Shown here one piece after another: positions 18,337 through 27,813 of a stretch of 64,000 nt of DNA. Below the pieces are notes generated by a model. The model made no database searches. It worked only from the letters and a program-made list of their open reading frames with translations, and was not told the origin of the DNA. Source of the DNA: Pseudoalteromonas sp. TB64. GTDB taxonomy: Bacteria; Pseudomonadota; Gammaproteobacteria; Enterobacterales; Alteromonadaceae. Every line of letters starts with the position of its first letter. Position 1 is the first letter of the stretch. The stretch covers positions 17,846 through 81,845 of the forward strand of contig NZ_AUTQ01000230.1 in NCBI RefSeq assembly GCF_000498095.1. The letters are read 5' to 3'. A program made the position numbers and the translations under genes.

Positions 18337-18573
18337 ATGAGTATTGCATTTGAAATTTTTATTTGGCTAATAATTGAAACTGGTTTGAGCTTTTTGTTTT
18401 ACTCGACCGGCTGGTTACTTTTAAAAGTGGTAACGCTTGGGCGGTATAAAGGCGAGCTTAAAGACTTTGCATCGTATAGAGCGAGCAAAGCTAGAAAGGT
18501 TGATTTAATATTTCTATTAGGTTTTTGTTTTTATGTTGTATTAATTATCTTTATGGCTTATTTAAGTTATTAA
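18337..18573 (+). CDS. Small two-TM hypothetical protein
   Basis: 78 residues: a TM helix at about 5-30 (IFIWLIIETGLSFLFYSTGW), a cytoplasmic loop with LKVVTLGRYKGELKDFASYR, and a TM helix at about 55-76. The WLLLKVVTLGRY motif recurs in short membrane proteins of marine bacteria. No function. A hairpin terminator follows directly. Confidence 0.6.
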   Translation: MSIAFEIFIWLIIETGLSFLFYSTGWLLLKVVTLGRYKGELKDFASYRASKARKVDLIFLLGFCFYVVLIIFMAYLSY

Positions 18574-18578
18574 TTTAT

Positions 18579-18605
18579 AAGGGCTGCTTATTTAAAGCAG
18601 CCCTT
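18579..18605. terminator. Rho-independent hairpin
   Basis: AAGGGCTGC and GCAGCCCTT form a perfect 9-bp stem with a 9-base loop between the convergent small membrane-protein gene and msrA. The T-run is short on both strands. Confidence 0.65.
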
Positions 18606-18643
18606 AGCTATTAATACAATGAGGTGACTTTATCTCATTGCGT

Positions 18644-19243
18644 TTAATGAGTAGCTCTATCGCCCCAAATATCTTCTAAGCGGCTATCTCGTCCACAACG
18701 CCAGCGGTAAGTATTGTAACGAATTGAGTTGTTTTTATAATAATCTTGGTGGTAGCTCTCTTTTCCTTTAATAGGATAGAAGGTACTCGCGTTTAATATT
18801 GGCGTAACAACGGTTTGATTTGGAAATTCAGCTATTACGGCTTCTTTTGTTTTTTCAGCTAATTTACGCTCTTGTTCATTAGCAACAAATATAGCACTTA
18901 GGTAACTTGGACCCTTATCACAAAATTGACCTCGTGCATCAAAGGGATCAATATTCACCCAGTAATGATCGAGTATACCTTTATAGCTTACTATTGCAGG
19001 GTCGTATGTAATTTCGACCGCTTCGTAATGACCACGATGATTACCATTGTATGTTGGGTTTTTTAACTCCCCACCAGTAAAACCAGAAATAACGTCAGTT
19101 ACGCCTTCTAGCTTTTCAAAATCGCTTTCCATACACCAAAAACAACCACCGGCTAAAACGGCTTTTTCGGTTTTATCTGCATGGGCGAGTGACGCATAAA
19201 ACAGTACAGATGAAGTTAAAACTATGCCTAATATTTTTTTCAT
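18644..19243 (-). CDS. msrA: Exported peptide-methionine (S)-S-oxide reductase
   Basis: 199 residues. An N-terminal signal peptide (about 22 residues ending SLAHA) directs it to the periplasm. The MsrA active site GGCFWCMES gives the catalytic Cys; GFTGG, NHRGHYEAVEI and YWVNIDPFDARGQFCDKG are also typical. C-terminal RYNTYRWRCGRD carries a possible resolving Cys. It repairs oxidised methionine in exported proteins, using an electron donor that is not encoded nearby. Transcribed alone. Confidence 0.93.
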   Translation of the reverse strand: MKKILGIVLTSSVLFYASLAHADKTEKAVLAGGCFWCMESDFEKLEGVTDVISGFTGGELKNPTYNGNHRGHYEAVEITYDPAIVSYKGILDHYWVNIDPFDARGQFCDKGPSYLSAIFVANEQERKLAEKTKEAVIAEFPNQTVVTPILNASTFYPIKGKESYHQDYYKNNSIRYNTYRWRCGRDSRLEDIWGDRATH

Positions 19244-19385
19244 AAAAATCTCACATCTAAATGATGAATGTATAAAGCGCTATGTAGTTATACAATTAGA
19301 CCTGTTATTTACAAAACGTCTTTCATTTTTATTAAGTGCTAATTTTTGAAGTGACTATAAATAGATATGCACAAAGAATTGATAA

Positions 19386-19419
19386 CAAAAAGGCTACCTA
19401 ATAACTTAATAGGCAGCCT
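19386..19419 (-). terminator. Rho-independent terminator
   Basis: On the minus strand AGGCTGCCTA pairs with TAGGTAGCCT (one G-U pair), followed by TTTTT. It lies about 30 bp after the stop of the small gene at 19447-19650. Confidence 0.85.
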
Positions 19420-19446
19420 ATTACTGATAAGTGGTTAAACAGCTTG

Positions 19447-19650
19447 TTACTTATTTTGTTGTTCTCTTGCTAATTGGTTTGGCAAAAGCTCCTCAACTAT
19501 TTCGCGAGCAGGGAGGGTGTAGCGTGTACCGTCAAACATCACTGAGGTGAATTCATTAATATTAGTAATACCTGTTAGGGTCCAGCCTTCGCCGCGCTTT
19601 GGGCAATAGACAGTCGTTGTGGGTTGTATTACTTTAAACTCGTCGTTCAT
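19447..19650 (-). CDS. Small hypothetical protein
   Basis: 67 residues from ATG 19650 (a GTG at 19662 would add four). The sequence FKVIQPTTTVYCPKRGEGWTL followed by VMFDGTRYTLPAREI suggests a compact beta-rich, SH3-like soluble protein. No signal or TM. Followed by a good terminator, so it is an independent gene. Not recognised. Confidence 0.55.
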   Translation of the reverse strand: MNDEFKVIQPTTTVYCPKRGEGWTLTGITNINEFTSVMFDGTRYTLPAREIVEELLPNQLAREQQNK

Positions 19651-19745
19651 GGGAATGTGCACTCATATAATACTTGTTAATGGGATATGGTAAGTTAATA
19701 ATGTATTTCCATAAAGAGCTATTTCAACTGACTAACTAAAAATAA

Positions 19746-20303
19746 ATGTTTAAAAATTTAAAGTTACCTCGCGTTACTCTGCGTTTGATCACTCATAAGC
19801 ATGCCGCTAAATTATTTACTATTTTAAATAATCCACTTGTTGCTCAATTTAATGATTATAAAACTCCGCTTAGCAAAGCCGATATTAAACAATTAATACA
19901 AGACGATATAAGCGCATACTACGAGGGCGAAGTTATTCGTCTAGCAATTGAACATAATACAGATAGAGATTTAATAGGCACATGTGGTTTATATAAAATA
20001 GAACATACAAGTAAGACTGCATTTATTGGTTTTGAACTCGATCCGCTTTTTTGGCAACAAGGTTTAATGTTTGAAGCGCTGGTGGGTTTTATAAGTGCTT
20101 TGCCAAGCGTACAGCAAATAAACTACCTTTTTGCTGAGGTGAGTACGCAAAATATACGTTCGCATACTTTATTAACTAAACTTGGATTTTCGCTTACGAG
20201 TAAAGCGGTCATACAAAGTATGTGTGGAGTGGGTGATTTAAAGTTAGATGAAAATGATGGTAAGGATAAAAGCGAAATTTGGTTTAAGTGCTTAAAAAGC
20301 TAA
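19746..20303 (+). CDS. GNAT N-acetyltransferase (RimJ/RimL-like)
   Basis: 185 residues. It has the ribosomal-protein acetyltransferase pattern: LPRVTLRLITHKHAAKLF at the N-terminus, IGTCGLYKI in the middle, GFELDPLFWQQGLMFEAL (motif A region, with the usual G.G loop weak), and NIRSHTLLTKLGF at the end. It transfers an acetyl group from acetyl-CoA; the acceptor is unknown. Probably not RimJ or RimL themselves. Confidence 0.8.
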   Translation: MFKNLKLPRVTLRLITHKHAAKLFTILNNPLVAQFNDYKTPLSKADIKQLIQDDISAYYEGEVIRLAIEHNTDRDLIGTCGLYKIEHTSKTAFIGFELDPLFWQQGLMFEALVGFISALPSVQQINYLFAEVSTQNIRSHTLLTKLGFSLTSKAVIQSMCGVGDLKLDENDGKDKSEIWFKCLKS

Positions 20304-20448
20304 AATGTTTAATAACCACTTTTGAATATTTAATTAGAAAAGAGTCTATAATGTTATAAAAATAATCACTTTAAATAATGATGAAGTGTAAGCAAATGAA
20401 TTTGTTACCCGAGTTTTATTAAACGTGTTCGCTTAACAAGGATTTTAT

Positions 20449-21060
20449 ATGCTAGAAAAACTCTTCCAAGATGCCCTCGTTATTTGGGCTACCATAGACC
20501 CAATAGGAACTATGGCGCTGTTTGCTGCGCTAACCTCACACCTAACAGATCAACAACGTCGTAAAACAGCCTTTAAAACGGTGCTCTATGCAGGGTGTGT
20601 ATTATTAGGCTCTATTTTAATTGGTCAACTTATACTTAATGCAATGGGTATTAGGTTAGTATCGTTTCAATTAGGGGGCGGTATTATATTGTTTTTATTT
20701 GGTTTACAGATGATTTTTGGTAGCGACTCAAATAAAGCAAAGCAAGATCCAGAGCACGATATTGCAGTATTCCCGCTTGCCATACCTGCAACAGCAACTC
20801 CAGGCGCTATATTAGCGGTTATATTACTTACCGATAACCATATACATCCAATTTCGACTCAGATAGGCACAGCCCTTGTTACACTTGGCGTATTGGGCAT
20901 TACATTAATATTGTTATTACTGTCGGGTAAAATTATTAAGCTAATTGGTACTGGTGGAGCATCTATTTTAACGCGCGTGATGGGGATGATATTAGCTGCG
21001 TTTTCAGTAGAGCTTATTATGACTGCGCTTGAAATAAAACAATGGGTTAAGCTAGATTAA
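20449..21060 (+). CDS. MarC family integral membrane protein
   Basis: 203 residues with six predicted TM helices. Family markers: ATIDPIGTMALFAALT in the first helix, GIRLVSFQLGGGIILFLFGLQM in the third, and FPLAIPATATPGAILAVILL in the fourth. MarC/YchE proteins have no established transport function, despite the name. Separate from the next gene by 35 bp, so it may be co-transcribed with the esterase. Confidence 0.88.
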   Translation: MLEKLFQDALVIWATIDPIGTMALFAALTSHLTDQQRRKTAFKTVLYAGCVLLGSILIGQLILNAMGIRLVSFQLGGGIILFLFGLQMIFGSDSNKAKQDPEHDIAVFPLAIPATATPGAILAVILLTDNHIHPISTQIGTALVTLGVLGITLILLLLSGKIIKLIGTGGASILTRVMGMILAAFSVELIMTALEIKQWVKLD

Positions 21061-21095
21061 AATTAGTTGTTAATTCAATATTTAGGAAATGCCGT

Positions 21096-21977
21096 ATGGC
21101 TGTAAAAATAGCAAAACACTATTTTATAAATTTAAGTTTAGCCATTGTAATATTTGCTTTAGGTATTTTAGCCATTCGTTATTACAACCATTATGTATCT
21201 GCCTATACAGATATAACAATTAACTCTAAAGTGCTTAACGAATCCCGCAAAGTGTTTATTAGATTACCCGCTAATTACAATCCCAAAAAAGCGTACCCAT
21301 TAATTATTAAAACAGATGGTAATTTTAATTTAGAAACATGGGATCAAACACTTACAAAGCAAGCCAAAAGTGAAAAAGGGGATAAGGCTATATTGGTGTC
21401 TATTCCTAATTTATTTTTTACTGATACACGCAATCGCGATTTAGTGCCTCCTTATGCTCGACAAGAGGTAAATACAGAGCCTCGTTTAGAGCTTGAAACA
21501 CTTCCTGAACCGAATGGGGAAGCCGATAAGTTTTTGCAATTTATAGAAACAGAGCTACTCCCGTATTTGTCGGCTAACTATAAGCTTACTGATAATCGTA
21601 TTTTAAGTGGGTTTTCGGCTGGAGGGAGCTTTGTACTTTATACACTGCATACAAAGCCTGAATTGTTTAATGGCTACTTTGCATTTAGTCCTGCAGCTTG
21701 GTATGACGACATGACCGTAGTTAAAAGAGTAGAGACATTTTTACAAAACGAATCTAGCAGACTTAAATCACGTACTTATTTGTATATATCTGTGGGTGGA
21801 GCAGAGAACCCATTAATGTTAGAGGCGTTTAATAATTTAGAGTCAGCTTTAACAGCAAATCCTAATAATAACCTTGTGTGGCAAAGTGCTATAAATGCAG
21901 GTGCAGAGCACTCAGATAATCTACCGCTTAGCGTAGCTACTGCTTTGGCGGGGTATAATAAGTTTATTAAAGAGTAA
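21096..21977 (+). CDS. Alpha/beta hydrolase, esterase D / enterochelin-esterase-like
   Basis: 293 residues. An N-terminal hydrophobic segment (LSLAIVIFALGILAI) acts as a membrane anchor or uncleaved signal. The catalytic domain has YPLIIKTDGNFN, the nucleophile elbow GFSAGGSF (Ser) and AEHSDNLP near the C-terminus (His). This is the putative-esterase family (PF00756 type) that includes S-formylglutathione hydrolase and siderophore esterases. There are no siderophore genes nearby, so the substrate stays open. Confidence 0.8.
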   Translation: MAVKIAKHYFINLSLAIVIFALGILAIRYYNHYVSAYTDITINSKVLNESRKVFIRLPANYNPKKAYPLIIKTDGNFNLETWDQTLTKQAKSEKGDKAILVSIPNLFFTDTRNRDLVPPYARQEVNTEPRLELETLPEPNGEADKFLQFIETELLPYLSANYKLTDNRILSGFSAGGSFVLYTLHTKPELFNGYFAFSPAAWYDDMTVVKRVETFLQNESSRLKSRTYLYISVGGAENPLMLEAFNNLESALTANPNNNLVWQSAINAGAEHSDNLPLSVATALAGYNKFIKE

Positions 21978-21996
21978 GTTTGTTTGGTTTAAGTAT

Positions 21997-22018
21997 TAAC
22001 TGTATAAATATACAGTTA
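21997..22018. promoter_or_regulatory. LexA-type box 1
   Basis: TAACTGTATAAATATACAGTTA contains CTGT-N8-ACAG with perfect symmetry outside the centre and matches the gammaproteobacterial LexA (SOS) box consensus CTGTATATATATACAG very well. It is just downstream of the esterase gene. Confidence 0.6.
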
Positions 22019-22136
22019 ATGCTGTTTTATATATTTTTAATAACAAACAAACTTTATATTTTTAGACTTAGTTTAATATTATTAAGTACTTATACGTTTG
22101 TCTGGTTTTAAAGTCAGTTTTGTATAACGTTCTTAA

Positions 22137-22158
22137 GAACTGTATTTATATACAGTTA
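22137..22158. promoter_or_regulatory. LexA-type box 2
   Basis: GAACTGTATTTATATACAGTTA, again CTGT-N8-ACAG, 140 bp from box 1. Both boxes are preceded by a similar GTTTGTxTGG stretch, so the region may be a diverged duplication. Confidence 0.6.
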
Positions 22159-22175
22159 ATGGTCGTTGAGTTAAA

Positions 22176-22313
22176 ATGCTATCAATACTTAGCACTTATA
22201 TAGCCCATAATTTGTTTACAGCTTTTAATGTACGTTGTGTGTTTAGAGGGTTAGTAATATGCTGTGTAAGTATCGTGCAATTTCAATATAACCTCACCAA
22301 AGTTACATCATAG
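22176..22313 (+). CDS. Candidate small SOS-linked ORF, 45 aa
   Basis: Begins MLSILSTYIAHNLFTAF with ATG 18 bp downstream of LexA-type box 2 and includes a hydrophobic patch LVICCVSIV. The ribosome site is weak (GAG). The only other ORF in the region, a 30-codon hydrophobic frame at 22019-22111, touches box 1. A LexA-controlled small hydrophobic peptide would fit, but this is a guess; the remainder of 21978-22522 shows no gene. Confidence 0.25.
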   Translation: MLSILSTYIAHNLFTAFNVRCVFRGLVICCVSIVQFQYNLTKVTS

Positions 22314-22522
22314 TTTTAATACTGTTTTTGTAGTTAAAGAATAATAATAATTAATGGCTGGTGGCTTCACACATAAAGAACACATCATACTAAATTTAGT
22401 TTAATACTTGCCTAAGCAATAGAGTAAATTGTAACTAAAATGATCAAAAAGGGAGTGCGAAATACAAGATGGTAGATTTAGAGAAGTAAAAGAGCATTTT
22501 ATAAATGCTCTTTTACTACATA

Positions 22523-23659
22523 TTAAGGCTTTGCTTTTTTAAAAAATAATACGAGTGTAATTATAAATGCGAATACACTACAACTTATAAATACATTTTG
22601 CTCACCACCAGGAATATATTCCATAAAAGACGTAAAAAACTGACCCGAAAATACAGCCATCGTAAAGTAAGATAAATTTTTACCACGTACTTTTACATCG
22701 CTTAGTTCAACCGTCATATGATTTAAAAGAGGGATGCTAAAACCAAACCCTATGCCTATTAATATTGCACCTAAAATTAAAAGTAGGGTGCTTGCGTATG
22801 TAAAACAAATATACGATAAACCAAAAGCTAAAAAAGCAAATGCCAACACTTTGGGTTCACCTAGCAACTTTGTTACTTTAGGCATAAAGCCAGCTGTAAC
22901 TACCGCGACTAAAGATATAAATGCGAGTAATTGACCAATTTGTGACTCGTTATAATTTTGTGCATTCATAGTAATAGGAAGTAAAACGGTTGATGTAAAA
23001 AATATGGTCATTGCTAAAGTCGAGATTACATATACACTTTTTAAAGAAAGTCCGTTAATCGTTTTAGCCGTGTTGAGCTCAACTATTTCTTCGTTATTGT
23101 TGTTTGTTAAATTTTTATTTGGCACAAATAACAAAAGCATCGCTAAAAATACCCATGCAATTAAATAAAGTGAAAGTGGTAAGCCCCAAAACTGCGACGC
23201 AAGTAAACCACCTAAAAATAAAAATACAACACCACCTAGCTCTATTGCCATGCCTTGTTTTGCAATCATACCTAGGCGCGCTTCGCCTGTGTACCATGTT
23301 GAAATTAAAACAGTGCAACTAGCCATCACAACAGCAGTTATGCCACCAAGTAAAAATCGATTAGCAAATACTAATGTAGGACCATTTAAAAAATAAACAC
23401 TGGCACCTGCAAGACCATATAAAAACAAACCAATTATTAAGAGTTTATAAGCGCCGTGTTTATCTATTAGTTTTCCCGCAATAGGAGCAAACACAACGGC
23501 ACCTAACGAGGGAAGTGTAATTAAAAGTACGGCGTTATCGGTTATACCTAATCCTTGTGAAATACTTACTAAACCCGGAGCAAGTAAAGTGCCTACCATT
23601 ATAGTTAAGCTAGCTATGCAAAGGAGTGTAAAGCTACCTGCTGTTTTTAATTTATTCAT
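22523..23659 (-). CDS. MFS transporter
   Basis: 378 residues, about 12 TM helices, with the central cytoplasmic loop rich in Asn and Glu (NKNLTNNNNEEIVEL). The A-motif-like GKLIDKHGAYKLLI follows the second helix and the drug/proton antiporter style is general. The substrate cannot be given. It is co-directional with, and 24 bp downstream of, the frameshifted MFS gene, so the two were probably an operon under the divergent LysR regulator. Confidence 0.8.
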   Translation of the reverse strand: MNKLKTAGSFTLLCIASLTIMVGTLLAPGLVSISQGLGITDNAVLLITLPSLGAVVFAPIAGKLIDKHGAYKLLIIGLFLYGLAGASVYFLNGPTLVFANRFLLGGITAVVMASCTVLISTWYTGEARLGMIAKQGMAIELGGVVFLFLGGLLASQFWGLPLSLYLIAWVFLAMLLLFVPNKNLTNNNNEEIVELNTAKTINGLSLKSVYVISTLAMTIFFTSTVLLPITMNAQNYNESQIGQLLAFISLVAVVTAGFMPKVTKLLGEPKVLAFAFLAFGLSYICFTYASTLLLILGAILIGIGFGFSIPLLNHMTVELSDVKVRGKNLSYFTMAVFSGQFFTSFMEYIPGGEQNVFISCSVFAFIITLVLFFKKAKP

Positions 23660-23683
23660 ATGTACTCCTAAATTTTAAAGTAA

Positions 23684-24855
23684 TTATTTTTTAGCTAAAG
23701 AGTTAAAAACTGCGCTTAGTAAAATAAATATAATGCTTACAACTACAACTCCTGGCCACTGATAAAGTGCAAATGCTTTTACACCAACCATTGAGCCAAC
23801 AGCGCCGCCAATGTAATAACCCAACATGTAAATTCCATTTATGCGGCTTTGCGCTGATGGATCAATACTAAAAACACGAACTTGGTTAGCGACTTGAGCA
23901 CTAAATATGGCAAAGTCGATTAAGATAATACCCACTATTAATGATGCCAAACTGCCATTAAATAAACCGGTAATTGCAAAACCAATAGCTGCTAACGCAA
24001 GAGCAATCATTATTAAAGTTTTAGATCCTAGTTTGTTAACCCATTTACCAGATGACTTAGCACCAATTACTCCTGCCAAAGCAATTACGCCAAATAAACC
24101 AGCTTGTTGTGCGTTGTAGTTAAATGGTTCATCGCTTACATAAATAGCAAGTGTTGCCCAAAGTACGTTAAATGAAGCAAACCAAAAAGCACCTGAAAGT
24201 GTAAATGTTGTAGCGATTTATGTTTAGTAAATAATGCCAATGTACTTTTAATAAGCGCCAAGTAACGCAAGTTAGTGCTGGGCTTGTTTGAAGGTAAAAA
24301 AATGCGGAGTAGTACACCAAATAAAGCTGCAAGTAATGCCGACATTAAAAATACATTTCGCCAGCCAAATTGCTCACCTACAAATCCGCTTAACGTTCTT
24401 GAAAGTAAAATACCAATGGTTAAGCCCATCATTAAGGTGCCTAATGTTGCACCTTTTTGATCTGCAGATACAAGCGATGCCGCAAACGGTATTAGCTGCT
24501 GGGTAATATTGGCGCTTACACCAATTAAAAATACCGAGATAAGTAACAACGAATAGTTTGGCGCTAGCATTGCAGTACCGCAAGCAAACACCAATAAACA
24601 CGATAAAAGACTAATTAAACGCCTGCGGGTAATTGAGTCACCCAAAGGAGATATAAACAATAAGGCAAACGCATAACCAATTTGTGTTAACGCTGGAATA
24701 CTGCCTAGTTGCGAATTACTTAAGTTAAACTCGCTCGCTATAAGCGGCAAAATAGGTTGGCTGTAATATAAATTGGCGGCTGTTGCAGCAATTGCAGTGG
24801 TCATCAGTAATAATATAAACCGACTCAATGATTGATTATGTTCAGGCTTTGCCAT
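23684..24855 (-). pseudogene. MFS transporter, frameshifted
   Basis: The start at 24855 opens a typical MFS protein (YYSQPILPLIASEFNLS, then SPLGDSITRRRLI as motif A). After about 212 codons a shift equivalent to one missing base near 24215-24225 breaks the frame: the original continues as FTLSGAFWFASFNVLWATLA in the next frame and runs to LSAVFNSLAKK at 23684. Intact it would be about 390 residues. The type resembles the YnfM/arabinose-efflux group. Either a recent pseudogene or a sequence error. Confidence 0.8.
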
Positions 24856-24926
24856 AGTGCTCTCTGATTTTTAAACATGGGGTAATAATAAGAGTTCTTT
24901 ACCTATAACAAAAATCATATTATTTT

Positions 24927-24937
24927 ATAGAATCTAT
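24927..24937. promoter_or_regulatory. Possible LysR-type operator
   Basis: ATAGAATCTAT is a short T-N11-A-compatible palindrome between the divergent lysR and MFS genes, the usual location of the binding site for a self- and neighbour-regulating LysR protein. Confidence 0.35.
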
Positions 24938-24962
24938 ACAATTATTGTATTTTAGGCATGTT

Positions 24963-25871
24963 ATGGACATAAAAACATTAAAGAGCTTTGTAAGCGTTGC
25001 TAAGCATCAAAGTTTTTCAGAGGCAGCGAAAGAGCTACACACCGTGCAGCCGGCAATAAGCAGGCACATTGCACAGTTAGAAAACGAGCTTGATGTTGTA
25101 TTATTTATAAGAAACTCGAGAGATGTTGCAATAACTCAAGCCGGTGAGCAGTTATTAAAAGATGCCAACGCAATTTTGGCGCTCGCTGCAAAAGCTAAAA
25201 CTCAAGTTAAACGAGCGCACAATGGGCAGGTAGGTACACTTAATATTGCCCATTTAAGTTCGGCATGCTTAACCTTTATGGCAACACTTGTACGAGAATA
25301 TAAACAGCAATATCCGCATGTACATGTCACCTTGTTCGAAATGACCGCGACGGAACAAATACACGCTTTTAAAAATGAATTAATTGATATTGGATTTTCG
25401 CGACCATTACCTGAGTCAATTAGTGATGAATTTATAAAACACGATATTTATATCGATAAGTTAGTCGCTGTTTTAAATAAAGATCATAACGAGTCTGACA
25501 AATTGAGTATTGATTTGAATGACTTAAAAAATGATAAATTTGTTATTTTTGATCGAGACGAAGCAGTTGGTTTATTTGATGAAACCATAATGCTTTGTAA
25601 AAGTGCTGGTTTTTCGCCAAATATAATAAGCCACCCTCGACATATGCAAACATTAGTTACCGAAGTTGCAGCAGGGCTTGGAATATCGATTGCTCCACAT
25701 TGTGTTCGTAAATTATATAGCGAAGGGTGTGTGTTTGTGGCAATAAAAAATGCGACTAAAAAAATACCGGTAGAAGTGCAATATAAACAAAGTAACTTAA
25801 ACGCAACAGTACACGCTTTTGTTGATATAGCGCTGGCCGCAAAGCCCGAGATACAACGGAGCATGGCTTAA
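24963..25871 (+). CDS. LysR-family transcriptional regulator
   Basis: 302 residues from ATG 24963 (TAGG lies just upstream; a TTG at 24945 would add six residues). N-terminal winged helix: LKSFVSVAKHQSFSEAAKEL, then QPAISRHIAQLENELDVVLF. The rest is a type 2 periplasmic-binding-like effector domain (about residues 90-300) with GTLNIAHLSSA and AAGLGISIAPHCV. It is divergent from the two MFS genes and is most likely their regulator; the co-inducer is not known. Confidence 0.9.
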   Translation: MDIKTLKSFVSVAKHQSFSEAAKELHTVQPAISRHIAQLENELDVVLFIRNSRDVAITQAGEQLLKDANAILALAAKAKTQVKRAHNGQVGTLNIAHLSSACLTFMATLVREYKQQYPHVHVTLFEMTATEQIHAFKNELIDIGFSRPLPESISDEFIKHDIYIDKLVAVLNKDHNESDKLSIDLNDLKNDKFVIFDRDEAVGLFDETIMLCKSAGFSPNIISHPRHMQTLVTEVAAGLGISIAPHCVRKLYSEGCVFVAIKNATKKIPVEVQYKQSNLNATVHAFVDIALAAKPEIQRSMA

Positions 25872-25901
25872 ACACTTGTTTAAAATCCGAGTAAAACGAC
25901 T

Positions 25902-25933
25902 AAAACCCTACAATATAATTATCGTAGGGTTTT
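25902..25933. terminator. Bidirectional Rho-independent terminator
   Basis: AAAACCCTAC and GTAGGGTTTT form a perfect 10-bp stem with a 12-base loop and A/T tails on both sides, between the convergent lysR and porin genes. Confidence 0.88.
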
Positions 25934-25957
25934 AAATAAATTTAGCTTAAATTAGCA

Positions 25958-27165
25958 TTAAAGTTTATATCTAAAGCCAATAGCGATGCCATCATCCTCC
26001 GACTGTTCCATTAAAGCTTGCTGTTCTTTGTTATTACTTTGAAAGCCACCAAAATCTTTACGTGCTTCTACGTAAGCAATAGTGTCTGCATCAATAAGAT
26101 AGTGCAAACCAATAACAGCAAATTGACGTTTAAATACATCATTTGGATCGGCGTTAAAGTTTGGCTGAATAACGTAGTCGTCGCCGGCGTCAAACAGGTT
26201 ATAGGCAATAAAAGGGCGTAAGTCGTTATCAAAACGATACGATGCAAAGGTTTCGACCCCAATAGCATCTTTAATTAAACGTCCTAGGTTGTCGGTATCA
26301 TGATTTTGGTTTTTATTAACGTTAGCCGCTACATATAAGCCAGGTGCATTAAAGTCGCCCCATTTAATACCCGCACCGTATATTAAGTCCTCAACTGAGC
26401 GGGTAGTACCATCACAAAAGTAAGGTCAAACTCTCCTCTGTTTACACCTGCAGTAAGGGTAAGCATTTTAGTTACGTTATAAGTAACTGCACTGCCAAAC
26501 GTTGAGTTAAATTCGACTCTTTGGGCTGCACTATCACCAGACTCCCATAATGTTTGGCATTGCGATTGTGATATATCGGTAATATCGCAGGTATAAAAAT
26601 CATCGTTTTTTAATTGAGCTTGTATTGTAAAATCAAATTCTTTGTAACTATTACGATACTGCACGAGTTTGTCGCCACGACCAGTTCCATTCACTGCGCC
26701 ATCGTCTTTATTGTACGTATATACACCAGCGGCATTACCATCCCACACAAAGCTATTATTTGTGGCATAAACTACGTCGTACCAAGCACCCCATTGTTTA
26801 CCGATTGTAAGTTGCCCGTATTTTTCATGAGAAAGACCCGCATAACCTAAACGGTTATACAAAAACTCATCTTGAATGGATTCAAAGCGGTTATTGTAAA
26901 CAATATCACTACTGCCCACAGGGTTTACACCCCATTCTACAAGTGCAAGTGCCATCCAATCATTTTTAAGTTTTCGCTCAAAACTAAAGTTTATTCGTGA
27001 GGTACCATTGACGACTTCGGTCTGACCTTGAGTATTAATTACACGAACATCTACATAACCACCAACATTTAAGGCGTTAGTGTCATCTTTATACAATTCG
27101 ACTGCAAATACAGTCGGAGCAGCTACAATAAGTGCACTAAACAGTGCCGCTAATTTTATGTTCAT
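25958..27165 (-). pseudogene. Outer-membrane porin, frameshifted
   Basis: Begins MNIKLAALFSALIVAAPTVFA, a clear signal peptide, followed by an OmpC-like beta-barrel (DDTNALNVGGYVDVRV, then GYAGLSHEKYGQLTIGKQWG as the typical porin stretch). Near 26400 the frame breaks after REFDL-like GEFDLTF; the original continues as CDGTTRSVEDLIYGAG and ends with the barrel signature IAIGFRYKL at 25958. One missing base explains the break. Intact length would be about 400 residues. Non-functional as read unless the sequence is in error. Confidence 0.8.
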
Positions 27166-27204
27166 TTTATATTGCCTCAGTGTGTGAACGACTGTTTTTA
27201 CCAA

Positions 27205-27813
27205 AGTAAAATTTTAATAGTTGCAGACTAACAAAGCACTATATAGCTCAAAAGTGAAAAATACTCATTAAAAGTGACAACAAAACACCAAGAATATTCA
27301 CTCACCGTTAACGTTGTTTTTATTGTGTTAAAAACATTTGATTATTGATGTGGTTAGATAGGTAAATAGTGCTGTAAAACGCTTAATAGCATAAATATTA
27401 ATTTGAATTTATTTCACGTTGATTAAAAAATAACATGTAGTGTAATTGCTCTAAAATGGCTTTATTTTCAAAGGTATAACTAAAAATAATTTTAAGGTAA
27501 TAAAATCCGATAGATTAAACCAGATAGATACCATCCCTCATTTATCAATAAGCTGAGTTGTTTTTAAATATAGTTTTATTAATTGAAATAATTGATAAAA
27601 GGTTACTTTAAGCCCAAATTTAATTCTTACTAAAATAAGCCACCAGCCTTCTTATAAGCTTTATTTATTACTGTACATTTAAATAAGGGTAGTACGTTTA
27701 AAAATGCACTGTAATGCCAGTGTTTGAAAATAATCTTTGATAGAAAAAAGGCCTAATTTGGTATAAACTGCGCGCAATTTAAATACATCCTTACACCCTC
27801 GGAGGGTAGCGCT
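27205..27813. other. Intergenic region upstream of ybiT
   Basis: About 600 bp with no ORF. A likely ybiT promoter lies at 27737-27767: TTGATA, 19-base spacer, then TGGTATAAA (extended -10). A short CACTG/CAGTG repeat lies near 27706. The rest appears to be plain AT-rich spacer shared with the divergent porin gene. Confidence 0.45.

Noticed and set aside
22019..22111. 30-codon hydrophobic frame at LexA box 1 as a certain toxin gene
   Set aside because: Its ATG touches the box and lacks a ribosome site, so it is mentioned only as context.
25951..26268. Small frames on either strand in the porin 3' region
   Set aside because: They overlap the frameshifted porin C-terminus, which explains the coding signal.
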